From contig NC_017958.1 in the NCBI RefSeq assembly GCF_000264455.2, positions 997,001-1,061,000 on the forward strand: a stretch of DNA of 64,000 nucleotides. Direction: 5' to 3'. The first letter of the stretch is position 1. Each line of letters begins with the position of its first letter. The notes under the pieces are model-generated. The model was not told the DNA's origin, did no database searches, and saw only the letters and a program-made list of their open reading frames with translations. This DNA comes from Tistrella mobilis KA081020-065 (GTDB lineage: Bacteria > Pseudomonadota > Alphaproteobacteria > Tistrellales > Tistrellaceae). The position numbers and the translations under genes are program-made. Below are positions 55,328 through 64,000 of the stretch, piece after piece.

Positions 55328-56386
55328 GTGACGACCGATTCCGTATCGGCGCCGCCTGCCGCAGACAACGGCAGGCGTCGGCGCCTTGTTGACCATCACG
55401 CCATGATGTGGCGCATTCGCGCCTTCGAACGGGCCGCCGAGGTGGGGCTCGCCAACGGCCATGTGGCGGGTGCCGTGCACATGTCCATCGGCCAGGAAGC
55501 CGTGGCCGCGGGCGTTTCCGCCCATCTGATCAAGGCAGACGTGATCGCCTCCACCCATCGCGGCCATGGCCACAGCATCGCCAAGGGCGCCGATCTTCAC
55601 GGCATGATGCTGGAACTCTATGGCCGGGCCGGCGGTTCCTGCGCCGGCAAGGGCGGCTCCATGCACATCGCCGATTTCGATGTCGGCATGCTGGGGGCCA
55701 ATGGCGTGGTCGGGGCCGGCCTGCCGATCGCCGTGGGCGCGGCGCAGGGGCTGCGCCTGCTGGGCCGCAATGCGATCGCGGTCTGCTATTTCGGCGACGG
55801 GGCGGCCAATCGCGGACCGTTCCTGGAATCGCTCAACTGGGCGGCCGTGTTTCGCCTGCCGGTCCTGTTCGTCTGCGAGGACAACAACTGGTCGGCCACG
55901 ACCCGCACCGCGACCATGAGCGCCGGCCCCGGCATCGCCGCCCGAGCCGAGGCGCTGGGCGTGCCGGCCGTCAGCATCGACGGCAATGATGTCGAGGCCG
56001 TGGACGAAACCGCCGGCCGGCTGATTGCCGATATCCGCGCCGGCGGCGGGCCGCGGCTGCTGCATGCCCGCACCTATCGGCTGAAGGGCCATACCGTCAC
56101 CGACCCCGCCCCCTATCGCCCGGCGGAAGAGGTGGCGGCACGGTGGGAAGACGATCCCATCGCCCGCAATGCGGCCGAGCTCAAGGCGCTGGGTCTGGAC
56201 GAGGACGAGATCGCGGCCATCGAAGCGGCCGAGACCCGGCGCATCGCCGATGTGGTCGCAGCCGCCCTCGCCGCCCCCTTCCCCGAAACCGCTGCCGCCT
56301 TCGACGACGTCCAGGATGTCGGCCGCCCGGTCCCCGGGGCCGAACGCGGCCTTGCCCACACCCTTCCGGCGGAGCATCTGGCATGA
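55328..56386 (+). CDS. TPP-dependent 2-oxoacid/acetoin dehydrogenase E1 alpha subunit, second copy
   Basis: 352 aa from a GTG with GGGGAGG eight bases upstream. Family hallmarks: H-R-G-H-G-H-S, G-K-G-G-S-M-H, and the TPP motif G-D-G-A-A-N-R-G-P-F-L-E-S-L-N-W-A-A with a C-E-D-N-N. It is clearly related to acoA at 11.7 kb. No E2 or E3 gene follows, so it must share those from elsewhere or use a different acceptor. Controlled presumably by the divergent IclR gene. Confidence 0.92.
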   Translation: MTTDSVSAPPAADNGRRRRLVDHHAMMWRIRAFERAAEVGLANGHVAGAVHMSIGQEAVAAGVSAHLIKADVIASTHRGHGHSIAKGADLHGMMLELYGRAGGSCAGKGGSMHIADFDVGMLGANGVVGAGLPIAVGAAQGLRLLGRNAIAVCYFGDGAANRGPFLESLNWAAVFRLPVLFVCEDNNWSATTRTATMSAGPGIAARAEALGVPAVSIDGNDVEAVDETAGRLIADIRAGGGPRLLHARTYRLKGHTVTDPAPYRPAEEVAARWEDDPIARNAAELKALGLDEDEIAAIEAAETRRIADVVAAALAAPFPETAAAFDDVQDVGRPVPGAERGLAHTLPAEHLA

Positions 56387-57354
56387 GCGGCTTCACCTAT
56401 ATCGAAGGCGCCCGCCGGGCGCTGGCGGAAGAGCTGGAACGCGACCCCCGGGTCTGGGCGCTGGGCGAAGATCTGGGCCGCGGCGGCGTGTTCAAGCAGT
56501 ATGATGGCCTGCAGGCCCGCTTCGGCGAGACCCGGGTGGTCGACACGCCGATCTCGGAAGCGACGATCATGGGCGCTGCGGTCGGGGCCGCCCTGGTCGG
56601 CAGCCGGCCCGTGGTCGAGATGCGCTTCTCGGATTTCGCCCTCTGCGCGGTCGACGAGCTGGTCAATCAGGCGGCCAAGAACCGCTTCATGTTCGGCGGC
56701 CAGGGCCGGGTGCCGCTGGTTGTCCGCCAGCCGATCGGCGTCTGGCGATCCTCCGGCGCCCAGCATTCGCAGTCGCTGGAAAGCTGGTGGGTGCATATCC
56801 CGGGCCTGGTGGTGACGGCACCCGCCACCCCGGCCGATGCCTATGCCCTGCTCAAGGCCGCGATCCGCTGCGACGACCCGGTAGTACATCTGGAACACAA
56901 GGCACTCTGGCCGCTGTCGGGCGCGGCGCCCGAAAGCGACGCCCCGGCGGAACTCGGCCGGGCGGCGATCCGGCGCCCCGGCCGTGACGTCACCATCGTC
57001 GCCTGGTCGGCGGCGGTCCACGAGGCGCTTGAAGCGGCCCGCCTGGCGGCAATGGAGGGCGTCGAGGCCGAGGTGATCGATCTGCGCAGCCTCTGGCCCT
57101 GGGATGCCGATTGCGTGCTGACGTCGGTCGCCCGCACCCGCCGGCTGATCGTGGCGCAGGAGGCCGTGCGCGATGCCGGCTTCGGGGCCGAGATCGTCGC
57201 CACCGTCACCGAGGCGCTGGGCGACCGGCTGGAGGCGAAACCGGTCCGCCTGGGTGCGCCGCGCATTCCGGTCGGCTATTCGGCACCGCTTGAAGCCGCC
57301 TATCGGGTCGGCCCCGACAACATCGCCCGGGCGATCACCGCCATGGCGGCCTGA
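56383..57354 (+). CDS. TPP-dependent 2-oxoacid/acetoin dehydrogenase E1 beta subunit, second copy
   Basis: 323 aa. Starts with ATGA overlapping the alpha gene's stop. L-G-E-D-L-G near residue 24, D-T-P-I-S-E-A near 52, M-F-G-G-Q-G, and the C-terminal V-T-I-V-A-W-S and D-L-R-S-L-W-P-W-D segments are typical E1-beta. It is the paralogue of acoB. The substrate is not known; acetoin is one option, a branched or substituted 2-oxo compound another. Confidence 0.92.
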   Translation: MSGFTYIEGARRALAEELERDPRVWALGEDLGRGGVFKQYDGLQARFGETRVVDTPISEATIMGAAVGAALVGSRPVVEMRFSDFALCAVDELVNQAAKNRFMFGGQGRVPLVVRQPIGVWRSSGAQHSQSLESWWVHIPGLVVTAPATPADAYALLKAAIRCDDPVVHLEHKALWPLSGAAPESDAPAELGRAAIRRPGRDVTIVAWSAAVHEALEAARLAAMEGVEAEVIDLRSLWPWDADCVLTSVARTRRLIVAQEAVRDAGFGAEIVATVTEALGDRLEAKPVRLGAPRIPVGYSAPLEAAYRVGPDNIARAITAMAA

Positions 57355-57549
57355 TCCCCCACCCTTCCGCAGCACCGCTCAGGCGGTGGCCGGATATCGA
57401 TCCCCGGTACCTCCCCCGGGCAGGCCCGACGCTCTCCCCCGAGCCCCTCCCTGCCCGACCGGTGATCCGGCCATCGTCCGCGGCGTTCCGGCACCACTCC
57501 GCTCCCTGCGTCCTCCCTCCGCGCGGGTTCGGGGACGCACCGGAACGCA

Positions 57550-57594
57550 AAACCGCCGGCATCCTTCCCCCAGGATGCCGGCGGTTTCTTTTTT
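57550..57594. terminator. Bidirectional terminator between the second E1 operon and tolC-like gene
   Basis: AAACCGCCGGCATCCT (57550-57565) and AGGATGCCGGCGGTTT (57572-57587) form a perfect 16-bp stem with a TCCCCC loop, followed by CTTTTTT. The other strand has TTTT after the stem as well. The rest of 57355-57549 is GC-rich with no gene. Confidence 0.92.
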
Positions 57595-57610
57595 GATCGG
57601 ATGGCGTGGG

Positions 57611-59179
57611 TCAGCTGGCGGAGGCGAGCTTCGGCTTGTCCACCGCCGCCGGCACGGGCGCGAAAGTCGGCCGACCCTCGCGCCAGTTGGTCTCGGTCCG
57701 GTCGATCGCCTGGGTGAGCGTCGCCACCGTGGGGGCATCCAGCGCCTCGGGCAGCGGGTCGGCGCCGATCGACAGGAACAGGCGGCCGAAGGCGTTGTTG
57801 GCGTCGGCGAAGGCCAGGTCCCGGCGCAGCTGGCTCTGCACCGAGGCCAGCTCGGTCTGGATGACCTGCAGCTCGCCCATGCTGGTACCCGCCGCGGCCC
57901 TGGCCTGATCCAGGATGCGGGCATCCAGATCGGCCAGTTCGCGGGCGGTCTGATACTGGATCCGCGCCTCGTCGTAATTGGTCTGGGCGACATGCACCTG
58001 GGCCAGCACCGCCATGCTGATCGCCATGCGCCGGGCGTCGACCACCTCCTCATTCGCTTCGGCGACCGCCATGGCGCCGGGGATGCGCAGGATGTTGAGC
58101 AGATTCCAGGTGACCTTGACGCCGTAATCGGCCCAGTCGTTGTTCACCAGATACTTGTTGCTGTCGTAATGGGCCCCGAGATCAAGCTCAATGCCCGGCA
58201 GCAGCCGCAGCAGCGCCTTGCGGGTTTCCTTCTGCGAGATGCGGGTCTGATAGTCCAGCTCGCGCACCTCGGGCCGGTTGGCCAGGGCCAGCACTTCCAG
58301 CTCTTCCCCGGTGGACGTCACCGGCGGCAGAGCGGCCTGGGTTTCGGGCGCCTCCAGGGTGAAATCCTCACCCGGACGCAGATTGATCAGCGCCGCCAGC
58401 TCGGTCTTGGCCAGGCGCAGTTCGCGCTTCTGCGCCTGAAGCTGGCGCAGCGCATCCAGCAGGCCACGGCGATAGGTCAGCGCCTCGGTCGGCGCCCTCA
58501 GCTGCTGCTGCTCGATCTGCGCGGATGAAGCGAGCGCCGTCTCGATCCGGGTCATCAGCGGGTCGATGCGCGACAGCACCCGCTCCGCCGCCACCGCCCG
58601 CCAATAGGCAGAGCGGACGTCCTGGATGATGGTATGCACCACCCGGCGGCGCTGCTCGGCGGCGATCAGCGACCGGTCGGCATTCTGCTGGGCGGTGACG
58701 TAAGAGACGCCGAAGTCGAGGATGTTCCACGACATGTTGAGGTCTGCGACCCGACGGTTGCGCTCGGTCGAGGTCGAGGGCACCAGCGATTCGGTACCGG
58801 TCGCGATGTTCTCGCTGCTGGACGCCGAGACGTTGTCACGCCCGACGAAGCCCGCCGAGGCCGCCAGCGAGGGCAGCATGTCCCAGCGCGACAGATCCAG
58901 CTGCCGCTGGCTCAGCGCCTGTTCCATGGTGCGGAGCCGGCCGTCCAGATTGTAGAGGATGGCCCGCGCCATGGCCTCGTGCAGGCTCAACCGGCCGGTC
59001 ACCGGCTCCTGGTTCGAGAACATCCGCGCAAGATCGGCCGAAATCCGTGCCTGAGTCATCTCAGGCGCGATCGGCTCCGGCGTCACGGTGCACCCTGCCA
59101 GCAGCGCCGCGGCCAGCACGCCCGCCACCGCCTTGCGGCCGTGCCGCCCGATCCCGTTCATTGCTGCCTGCCCCCGCAT
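57611..59179 (-). CDS. TolC-family outer-membrane efflux lipoprotein
   Basis: About 522 aa. A signal peptide ends in L-A-G-C (lipobox near residue 30), so it is probably lipid-anchored. Two repeated helical halves with the TolC/OEP pattern follow: N-R-R-V-A-D-L-N-M-S-W-N-I-L-D-F-G-V-S and later Y-G-V-K-V-T-W-N-L-L-N, plus long coiled-coil stretches. It lies 106 bases after the cadherin-repeat protein on the same strand. That suggests it is the outer-membrane channel of a type 1 secretion system for that protein. ATGs at 59179 and 59161 are both possible starts. Confidence 0.9.
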   Translation of the reverse strand: MRGQAAMNGIGRHGRKAVAGVLAAALLAGCTVTPEPIAPEMTQARISADLARMFSNQEPVTGRLSLHEAMARAILYNLDGRLRTMEQALSQRQLDLSRWDMLPSLAASAGFVGRDNVSASSSENIATGTESLVPSTSTERNRRVADLNMSWNILDFGVSYVTAQQNADRSLIAAEQRRRVVHTIIQDVRSAYWRAVAAERVLSRIDPLMTRIETALASSAQIEQQQLRAPTEALTYRRGLLDALRQLQAQKRELRLAKTELAALINLRPGEDFTLEAPETQAALPPVTSTGEELEVLALANRPEVRELDYQTRISQKETRKALLRLLPGIELDLGAHYDSNKYLVNNDWADYGVKVTWNLLNILRIPGAMAVAEANEEVVDARRMAISMAVLAQVHVAQTNYDEARIQYQTARELADLDARILDQARAAAGTSMGELQVIQTELASVQSQLRRDLAFADANNAFGRLFLSIGADPLPEALDAPTVATLTQAIDRTETNWREGRPTFAPVPAAVDKPKLASAS

Positions 59180-59285
59180 ATGCTCACCCCGTCTGTCCGC
59201 GGTCGTTCTGCCGCGCGTCATGATCGTCGATACCGTCCCGAAATGGCCGGCGGGCCGGTTACGGCCCGCCGTCGCAGTCGTCCTG

Positions 59286-62200
59286 TCAGCCACGCGCAAC
59301 CCTCACCGCAGGCCCCTGTCCCAGTGCCCCGGCCAGGGCCTCGACCTCGCGGTCGAAGCTGGTTGCCGCCTGGCGCAGGCTGGCAGAGAAGCCGGCCTCC
59401 GCCAGGACCGCATCGGTCGCGGCGTCGTCACCATCGATCAGCCGGGCGAGCAGCACCAGATCGGGTTCGATCCAGGCCAGCGTATCGTCCGCGGTCTGGC
59501 CGCGAAGATCCGCCCCCTGCTGCCCCTCGCCTTCCGGGACCTCGCCCTGCTCGGTCTCACCCTCGGCAGGTGCCGGCGGCTGCGGCAGTGCCTCGGCCGG
59601 GAAGACGACCGGCGGACCCGCCTCGGCCGGCACCGGTTGCCCCTCGCGCACCACATTGATCATCACCTTGTCGACCGATACGCCGCTCGCCGCAATAGCG
59701 TCCAGCCGGCGCAGCAGATCGCCGAAGAAGGTGGTGACCAGTTCGCTGTCGAAGGTGGTGTCGATACCCAGATCCGCGATCAGGCTGCGGGCCATCAGCG
59801 CCGTGTAGTCGCCCAGGATCCGCTCGCGCTCGAAGCCCGAAGCCGCACGATGGGCCTCGCGGGCATATTCGACGATCGCGGTCTCATAGAAGCGATCGCG
59901 CAACACCAGTTCGATCCGGCCGAACGTCGACTCGGCCAGGGTGACGTCCGGCGGGATCGGGATGACCACCGCCACCGGCACCTCGTTCTCTTCCGGCAGG
60001 ACGTCGACCGGGATCGGCTCGATCGCAACGGTCAGGGTGACCGACCCGCTTTCCAGCGCGCCGTCGCCTGCCGTCACGGTCACCGTCTCGACGAAGTCCG
60101 GCCGGCCGGGCGCACCGGCTGCGGCGGTCTCGACACTCGGTCGATAGACCAGCCGGCCCGCGGCGATGTCGGCGGCCGAGACCGTGAAGCCCGCACTCTG
60201 CGCCACGCCGTTCAGATAGAAGGTGCCGTAGCGGGTCTCGCCGTCGAAGCGGAAGACCAGCGCATCGCCATCCGGATCCGTCGCCTCCAGCACCGACCCG
60301 TCGATCACCACCTGGCCGGTGGCAAGGATCCGGACGGTCCCGGGTTCGGCCAGAACCGGTGCCTCGTTGACGTCGGTGACCGCGATGTCGACCACGCTGC
60401 GGGCGGTGATGCCGCCGGCATTGGTGACGCTGATCACCAGCCGGACCGAGCCCTCGGCCTCGTGGTCAAGAGACACGCCGTCCTTCAGCTTCAGCGTCTG
60501 GACGCCATCCACCTCGACGATCTCGAAGCGATCGTCGTCGACCGTCCAGGTGACCTCGCCGGGCACGCCGGTATCGTCGACCGAGACCTGGCCGATGATG
60601 CCGCCGGCCGCGTTCTCGGCCACGCTGCCGCCATCCAGCACCGGCGCGCTCGGGCTCTCGTCCACATCGCCGACCGTGATGGTCACGCTGCGGCTTGCGG
60701 TCAGCCCGCCCGCATCGGTGGCGGTGAGGACAAGATCGATGGTGCCGTCGGTCTCGTAGTCGAGCGACACGCCGTCCTTCAGCTTCAGGACCAGCGCACC
60801 ATCGACCTCGACCACCTCGAAGCGGGCATCGTCGACCGTGACGGTGACGGTGTCGCCCAGATCGGGATCGTCGACCGAGACGCCGCCGACCACGCCGCCG
60901 GGCTCGTTCTCACCGACCCGATCGTCGAGCAGCACCGGCGCCGAGGGGGCCTCGTTCACGTCGCCGACCGTGATCACCACGGTCGTGCTGGTGGCAAGGC
61001 CGGTGGCGTCGGTCGCGGTCAGCACCAGCGTCACGGTCGGCTCGCCCTCGTGATCGAGCGCAAGGCCGTCCTTCAGCTTCAGCTGGCCGTCGACGATCTC
61101 GAAGCGGGCATCGTCGACGGTGATGACCGGCGGCTCGCCCACATCCGGATCGCTGGCCGAAACCGTGCCGATCACCGCGCCGGGGGCATTCTCGGCCACC
61201 GTCGCGCCGTCCAGCACCGGCGCCGTCGGCGCCTCGGCCACGTCGGTGACCAGGATCTCGACCGTCCGGCTGGTGGAGAGACCGCCGCCATCGGTGACGG
61301 TGAGCGTCAGCGTCACCCCAAGCCCGGCCTCGTGGTCGAGCGAGACACCGTCCTTCAGCTTCAGAACCAGCGCGCCGTCGCGTTCCACCACCTCAAAGCG
61401 GGCATCGTCGACCGAGACTTCCAGGCTGCCGAAATCGCTCGCCGCCGCATCCGGGTCGCTGACGGTGATGGTGCCGACCACCGCCCCCGGCGCGTTCTCG
61501 GCGACGGTGCGGTTGTCGATCACCGGCACCGCCGGCGCCTCGTTCACGTCGCCGACCGCGATCACCACCGCGGCGCTGCGGCTGCCCTCGATGGTGGTCG
61601 CCGTGATCACCAGCGTGATCCGGTCGGCCGCCTCGTGGTCGAGGGAGACCCCGTCCTTCAGCTTCAGCACCGCCTGGCCGTCGATCTCGACGATCTCGAA
61701 CCGGGCGTCGTTCACCGACAGCGTGACCTCGACCCCCGGATCGACGTCTTCCAGGAAGCCCACCGCGCCGACGATGCCGCCCTGGGTGTTCTCGTCGACC
61801 CGGCCATCGGCCAGAACCGGCACCGGCGGGGTGGCATCGGCCCGCACGGTGACGGTGATCGCCGTGGCGGCCGAAAGCCCGCCGCGGTCGGTGACCGTCA
61901 CCACCAGATCGACGCTCGCCGTATCGCCGGCGTCGAGCGTGACGCCGTCCTTCAGCTTCAGCACGCCGTCCACGACCTCGAAGCGGGCATCATCCACCGT
62001 ATAGGTCAGCGCGTCGCCCCGGTCCGGATCGCCGGCCGTCACCCGGCCGACCACCGCACCGGCCTCGCCGCCCTGCACCGCATCCCCCGCCACCGCGGGC
62101 GCGGTCGGCGCCTCGTTGACGTTGGTCACGGCGAGGGTGATCAGGCTGGTGGTGGCAAGGCCGTCGCCGTCGGTTGCAGTCAGCACCAGCGTCACCGAGG

Positions 62201-62657
62201 GTTCGGCCTCGTGATCGAGCGCGATACCGTCCTTCAGCTTCAGCTGGCCGTCGACGATCTCAAACCGCGCATCGTCGACCGCATAGCTCAGCGCATCGCC
62301 GTCGGGGTCGGTCGCCGTAACCGTACCGATCACGGCCCCGGCCGCATTCTCGGCCACCGTGCTGCCCGAGACCACCGGCGCCGCCGGGGCCTCGTTCACA
62401 TCGGTGACGGTGATCGTCACGCTGCGGGTGGCCGTCAGCCCGCCCGCATCGGTGACGGTGATCACCAGATCGACGACAGGCTCCGCCTCGTGATCGAGGG
62501 TGACGCCGTCCTTCAGCTTCAGCACGCCGCCCACGATTTCGAACCGGGCATCGTCCACGGCATAGCTCGCCCGATCGCCCGCATCCGGATCGGTGGTCGT
62601 CACCCGGCCGATCACGCCGCCGGCAGCATTCTCGGCGACCGTGTCACCCGCCAGCAC
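59286..62657 (-). CDS. Giant cadherin-repeat surface protein, C-terminal segment (after frameshift)
   Basis: 1123 residues in this frame, without a true start: its upstream continuation is in another frame. It has eight ~95-residue cadherin-like repeats, each with A-E-N-A-x-G-x-x-I-G-x-V at its start, D-D-A-R-F-E-[IV]-V, then L-K-L-K-D-G-[IV]-x-L-D-H-E and a V-T-D-V-N-E-A-P end that can bind calcium. Then comes one more beta-rich domain (D-P-D-G-D-A-L-V-F-R-F-D) and a ~230-residue helical C-terminus of unknown type. No classical RTX nonapeptides are seen. It is probably an exported adhesin of the type 1 pathway, since a TolC-like gene follows. Confidence 0.85.
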   Translation of the reverse strand: MLAGDTVAENAAGGVIGRVTTTDPDAGDRASYAVDDARFEIVGGVLKLKDGVTLDHEAEPVVDLVITVTDAGGLTATRSVTITVTDVNEAPAAPVVSGSTVAENAAGAVIGTVTATDPDGDALSYAVDDARFEIVDGQLKLKDGIALDHEAEPSVTLVLTATDGDGLATTSLITLAVTNVNEAPTAPAVAGDAVQGGEAGAVVGRVTAGDPDRGDALTYTVDDARFEVVDGVLKLKDGVTLDAGDTASVDLVVTVTDRGGLSAATAITVTVRADATPPVPVLADGRVDENTQGGIVGAVGFLEDVDPGVEVTLSVNDARFEIVEIDGQAVLKLKDGVSLDHEAADRITLVITATTIEGSRSAAVVIAVGDVNEAPAVPVIDNRTVAENAPGAVVGTITVSDPDAAASDFGSLEVSVDDARFEVVERDGALVLKLKDGVSLDHEAGLGVTLTLTVTDGGGLSTSRTVEILVTDVAEAPTAPVLDGATVAENAPGAVIGTVSASDPDVGEPPVITVDDARFEIVDGQLKLKDGLALDHEGEPTVTLVLTATDATGLATSTTVVITVGDVNEAPSAPVLLDDRVGENEPGGVVGGVSVDDPDLGDTVTVTVDDARFEVVEVDGALVLKLKDGVSLDYETDGTIDLVLTATDAGGLTASRSVTITVGDVDESPSAPVLDGGSVAENAAGGIIGQVSVDDTGVPGEVTWTVDDDRFEIVEVDGVQTLKLKDGVSLDHEAEGSVRLVISVTNAGGITARSVVDIAVTDVNEAPVLAEPGTVRILATGQVVIDGSVLEATDPDGDALVFRFDGETRYGTFYLNGVAQSAGFTVSAADIAAGRLVYRPSVETAAAGAPGRPDFVETVTVTAGDGALESGSVTLTVAIEPIPVDVLPEENEVPVAVVIPIPPDVTLAESTFGRIELVLRDRFYETAIVEYAREAHRAASGFERERILGDYTALMARSLIADLGIDTTFDSELVTTFFGDLLRRLDAIAASGVSVDKVMINVVREGQPVPAEAGPPVVFPAEALPQPPAPAEGETEQGEVPEGEGQQGADLRGQTADDTLAWIEPDLVLLARLIDGDDAATDAVLAEAGFSASLRQAATSFDREVEALAGALGQGPAVRVARG

Positions 62658-64000
62658 CGGCGCCGCCGGAGGCCTCGTTCACATTGGTGACCCGGATGGT
62701 GATCGGGGCGTCGAGGCTGTGGCCTTCGATATCGGTCGAGGTGATGACCAGATCGATGGTGGCCGCCGCCTCGTGGTCGAGCGCGATACCGTCCTTCAGC
62801 TTCAGCACGAAGCTGCCATCGGCCTCGACGATCTCGAACCGGGCATCATCGACCGTGAAGCTGCCGCCCTCGGGGTCGGGCAGCGTCCCGATCACGGCCC
62901 CGGCCGCGTTCTCGGCGACCGTGCTGCCGGTCAGCACCGGCACTACCGGCTGCATGCCGTCATCGACCACGGTGATGGTCACGGTCAGACTGCTGGTCAG
63001 GCCCCCCGCATCCTGCGCGGTGATGACCAGATCGACCGTGGGTTCGGTCTCGAAGTCGAGGGCGACGCCATCCTTCAGCTTCAGCTGACCGTCGACGATC
63101 TCGAACCGGGCATCGTCGACGCTGAAGGTCAGCGCATCGCCGTCCGGATCGCTGGCCGAGATAGTGCCGATCACCGCCCCCGGCTGGTTCTCACCCACCA
63201 GGCTGGCCGAGAGCACCGGCTGCGCCGGGGCCTCGTTGACATCCGTCACGGTCACCACGACCACCCGGGTGGCCGAGAGGCCCCCGGCATCGGTTGCAGT
63301 CAGCACCAGCGCGACCGAGGGTTCGGCCTCGTGATCGAGCGCGATGCCGTCCTTCAGCTTCAGCTGGCCGTCGACGATCTCGAACCGGGCGTCGTCGACC
63401 GTGAAGGTCAGCGCGTCGCCGTCGGGATCGCCGGCCGTCACGCTGCCGATCACGGCCCCGGCCGCATTCTCGGCAACCGAGCTGCCCGAGACCACCGGCG
63501 CCGCCGGGGCCTCGTTCACGTCGGTGACGGTGATGGTCACGCTGCGGGTGGCGGTCAGGCCGCCGCCGTCGGTGACGGTGATCACCAGATCGACGACGGG
63601 CTCCGCCTCATGGTCGAGCGCGACGCCATCCTTCAGCTTCAGCACGCCGCCGACGATCTCGAACCGGGCATCGTCGACACCATAGGTCAGACGACCATTG
63701 CCGGTGTCGGCCCCATCCGGATCGGTGGCGGTCACCCGACCGATCACGCCGCCGGCAGCATTCTCGGCAACCGTGTCGCCATCCAGCACCGGCGCGGCCG
63801 GGGCCTCGTCGACATCCAGCACCCGCACCAGCACCAGGGCGGATACCGTGCCGCCATCGGCACCGCTGGCGGTGATACGAAGCGTGATCTCCGCCGCCGC
63901 CTCGTGGTCGAGGGCGATGCCGTCCTTCAGCTTCAGTGTCCAGGTGCCGTCCAGCTCGACGACCTCGAAGCGGGCATCGTCGACCGTGTAGCTGGCCCCT
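62644..64000 (-). CDS. Giant cadherin-repeat surface protein, upstream segment (5' end outside window)
   Basis: The frame is open from the right edge (64000) and stops at 62644-62646. It contains five visible repeats (one cut by the edge) of the same kind, with D-D-A-R-F-E and L-K-L-K-D-G-I-A-L-D-H-E in each. The last lines read V-T-N-V-N-E-A-S-G-G-A-G, where other repeats read V-N-E-A-P-A-A-P. The change is caused by one extra base near 62668; see findings. Together with 59286-62657 this is one gene of at least 1,570 codons here. Confidence 0.85.
   Translation of the reverse strand, partial: GASYTVDDARFEVVELDGTWTLKLKDGIALDHEAAAEITLRITASGADGGTVSALVLVRVLDVDEAPAAPVLDGDTVAENAAGGVIGRVTATDPDGADTGNGRLTYGVDDARFEIVGGVLKLKDGVALDHEAEPVVDLVITVTDGGGLTATRSVTITVTDVNEAPAAPVVSGSSVAENAAGAVIGSVTAGDPDGDALTFTVDDARFEIVDGQLKLKDGIALDHEAEPSVALVLTATDAGGLSATRVVVVTVTDVNEAPAQPVLSASLVGENQPGAVIGTISASDPDGDALTFSVDDARFEIVDGQLKLKDGVALDFETEPTVDLVITAQDAGGLTSSLTVTITVVDDGMQPVVPVLTGSTVAENAAGAVIGTLPDPEGGSFTVDDARFEIVEADGSFVLKLKDGIALDHEAAATIDLVITSTDIEGHSLDAPITIRVTNVNEASGGAGAGG

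Noticed and set aside
59088-62690. 1200-codon plus-strand frame opposite the cadherin repeats
   Set aside because: The repeats keep a GC-rich third position, leaving the opposite strand open. The product is a low-complexity Asp/His/Arg pattern that repeats with the real protein.
59286-64000. CRISPR or satellite array
   Set aside because: The regular ~290-base repeat is coding: it encodes cadherin-like domains in a continuous frame with variable residues between units.

Overview
High-GC window from an alphaproteobacterium, probably Rhodospirillales-like (Tistrella or a relative is my best guess, not proven). The basis is the strong GC bias at third codon positions, a DUF2336 protein, BluB, a class I cytochrome c and many c-di-GMP and histidine-kinase proteins. 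No rRNA, tRNA, CRISPR array, IS element or prophage was seen.

Layout. 1-8 kb is housekeeping and signalling: the end of an NHL-repeat protein, a GNAT acetyltransferase, a sirtuin, BluB, a PAS histidine kinase, a DUF2336 protein, cytochrome c and a uracil-DNA glycosylase-like protein. 8.1-15.8 kb is an acetoin catabolism locus: acoR, a REP pair, a clear sigma-54 promoter, then acoX-acoA-acoB-acoC and a short-chain dehydrogenase, closed by a strong terminator. 16.0-24.2 kb is the most interesting part, a RiPP-type locus. It has two short related precursor peptides, two PqqD-like leader-binding proteins, an asparagine-synthetase/lasso-cyclase-like enzyme, a JmjC/cupin hydroxylase, a 2OG-Fe(II) oxygenase, two sulfotransferases and an HPr-kinase-like protein, but no recognisable lasso B2 peptidase. 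24.2-29.6 kb is a siderophore uptake operon (TonB receptor, Tat-exported binding protein, siderophore-interacting reductase) with a divergent TetR gene. The RiPP kinase and one sulfotransferase follow it on the same strand with almost no gap, so iron uptake and peptide modification may be co-transcribed.

29.6-34.3 kb holds a lipoprotein lipase-like hydrolase, enoyl-CoA hydratase and thiolase, divergent from an NADP-dependent reductase across a perfect inverted repeat. 34.4-42.1 kb has a histidine kinase, a META lipoprotein, an apparently orphan Trp-Trp leader peptide with a terminator hairpin, a DsbA-like isomerase, a fumarylacetoacetate hydrolase family enzyme, an EAL protein, a PAS protein and an XRE regulator. 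42.1-49 kb is an NMT1/ThiY-type ABC transporter operon, a GGDEF protein with a degenerate EAL domain, and free-methionine-(R)-sulfoxide reductase. 49-54 kb has an oxalate/formate-type MFS transporter, a LysR regulator, a DHA2 efflux pump and its MarR regulator.

54-57.4 kb is a second AcoAB-like E1 pair, divergent from an IclR regulator with several candidate operators. 57.6 kb to the end is a TolC-like outer-membrane lipoprotein and the C-terminal part of a very large cadherin-repeat surface protein. That protein's reading frame is broken by one extra base near 62,668 and runs off the window.
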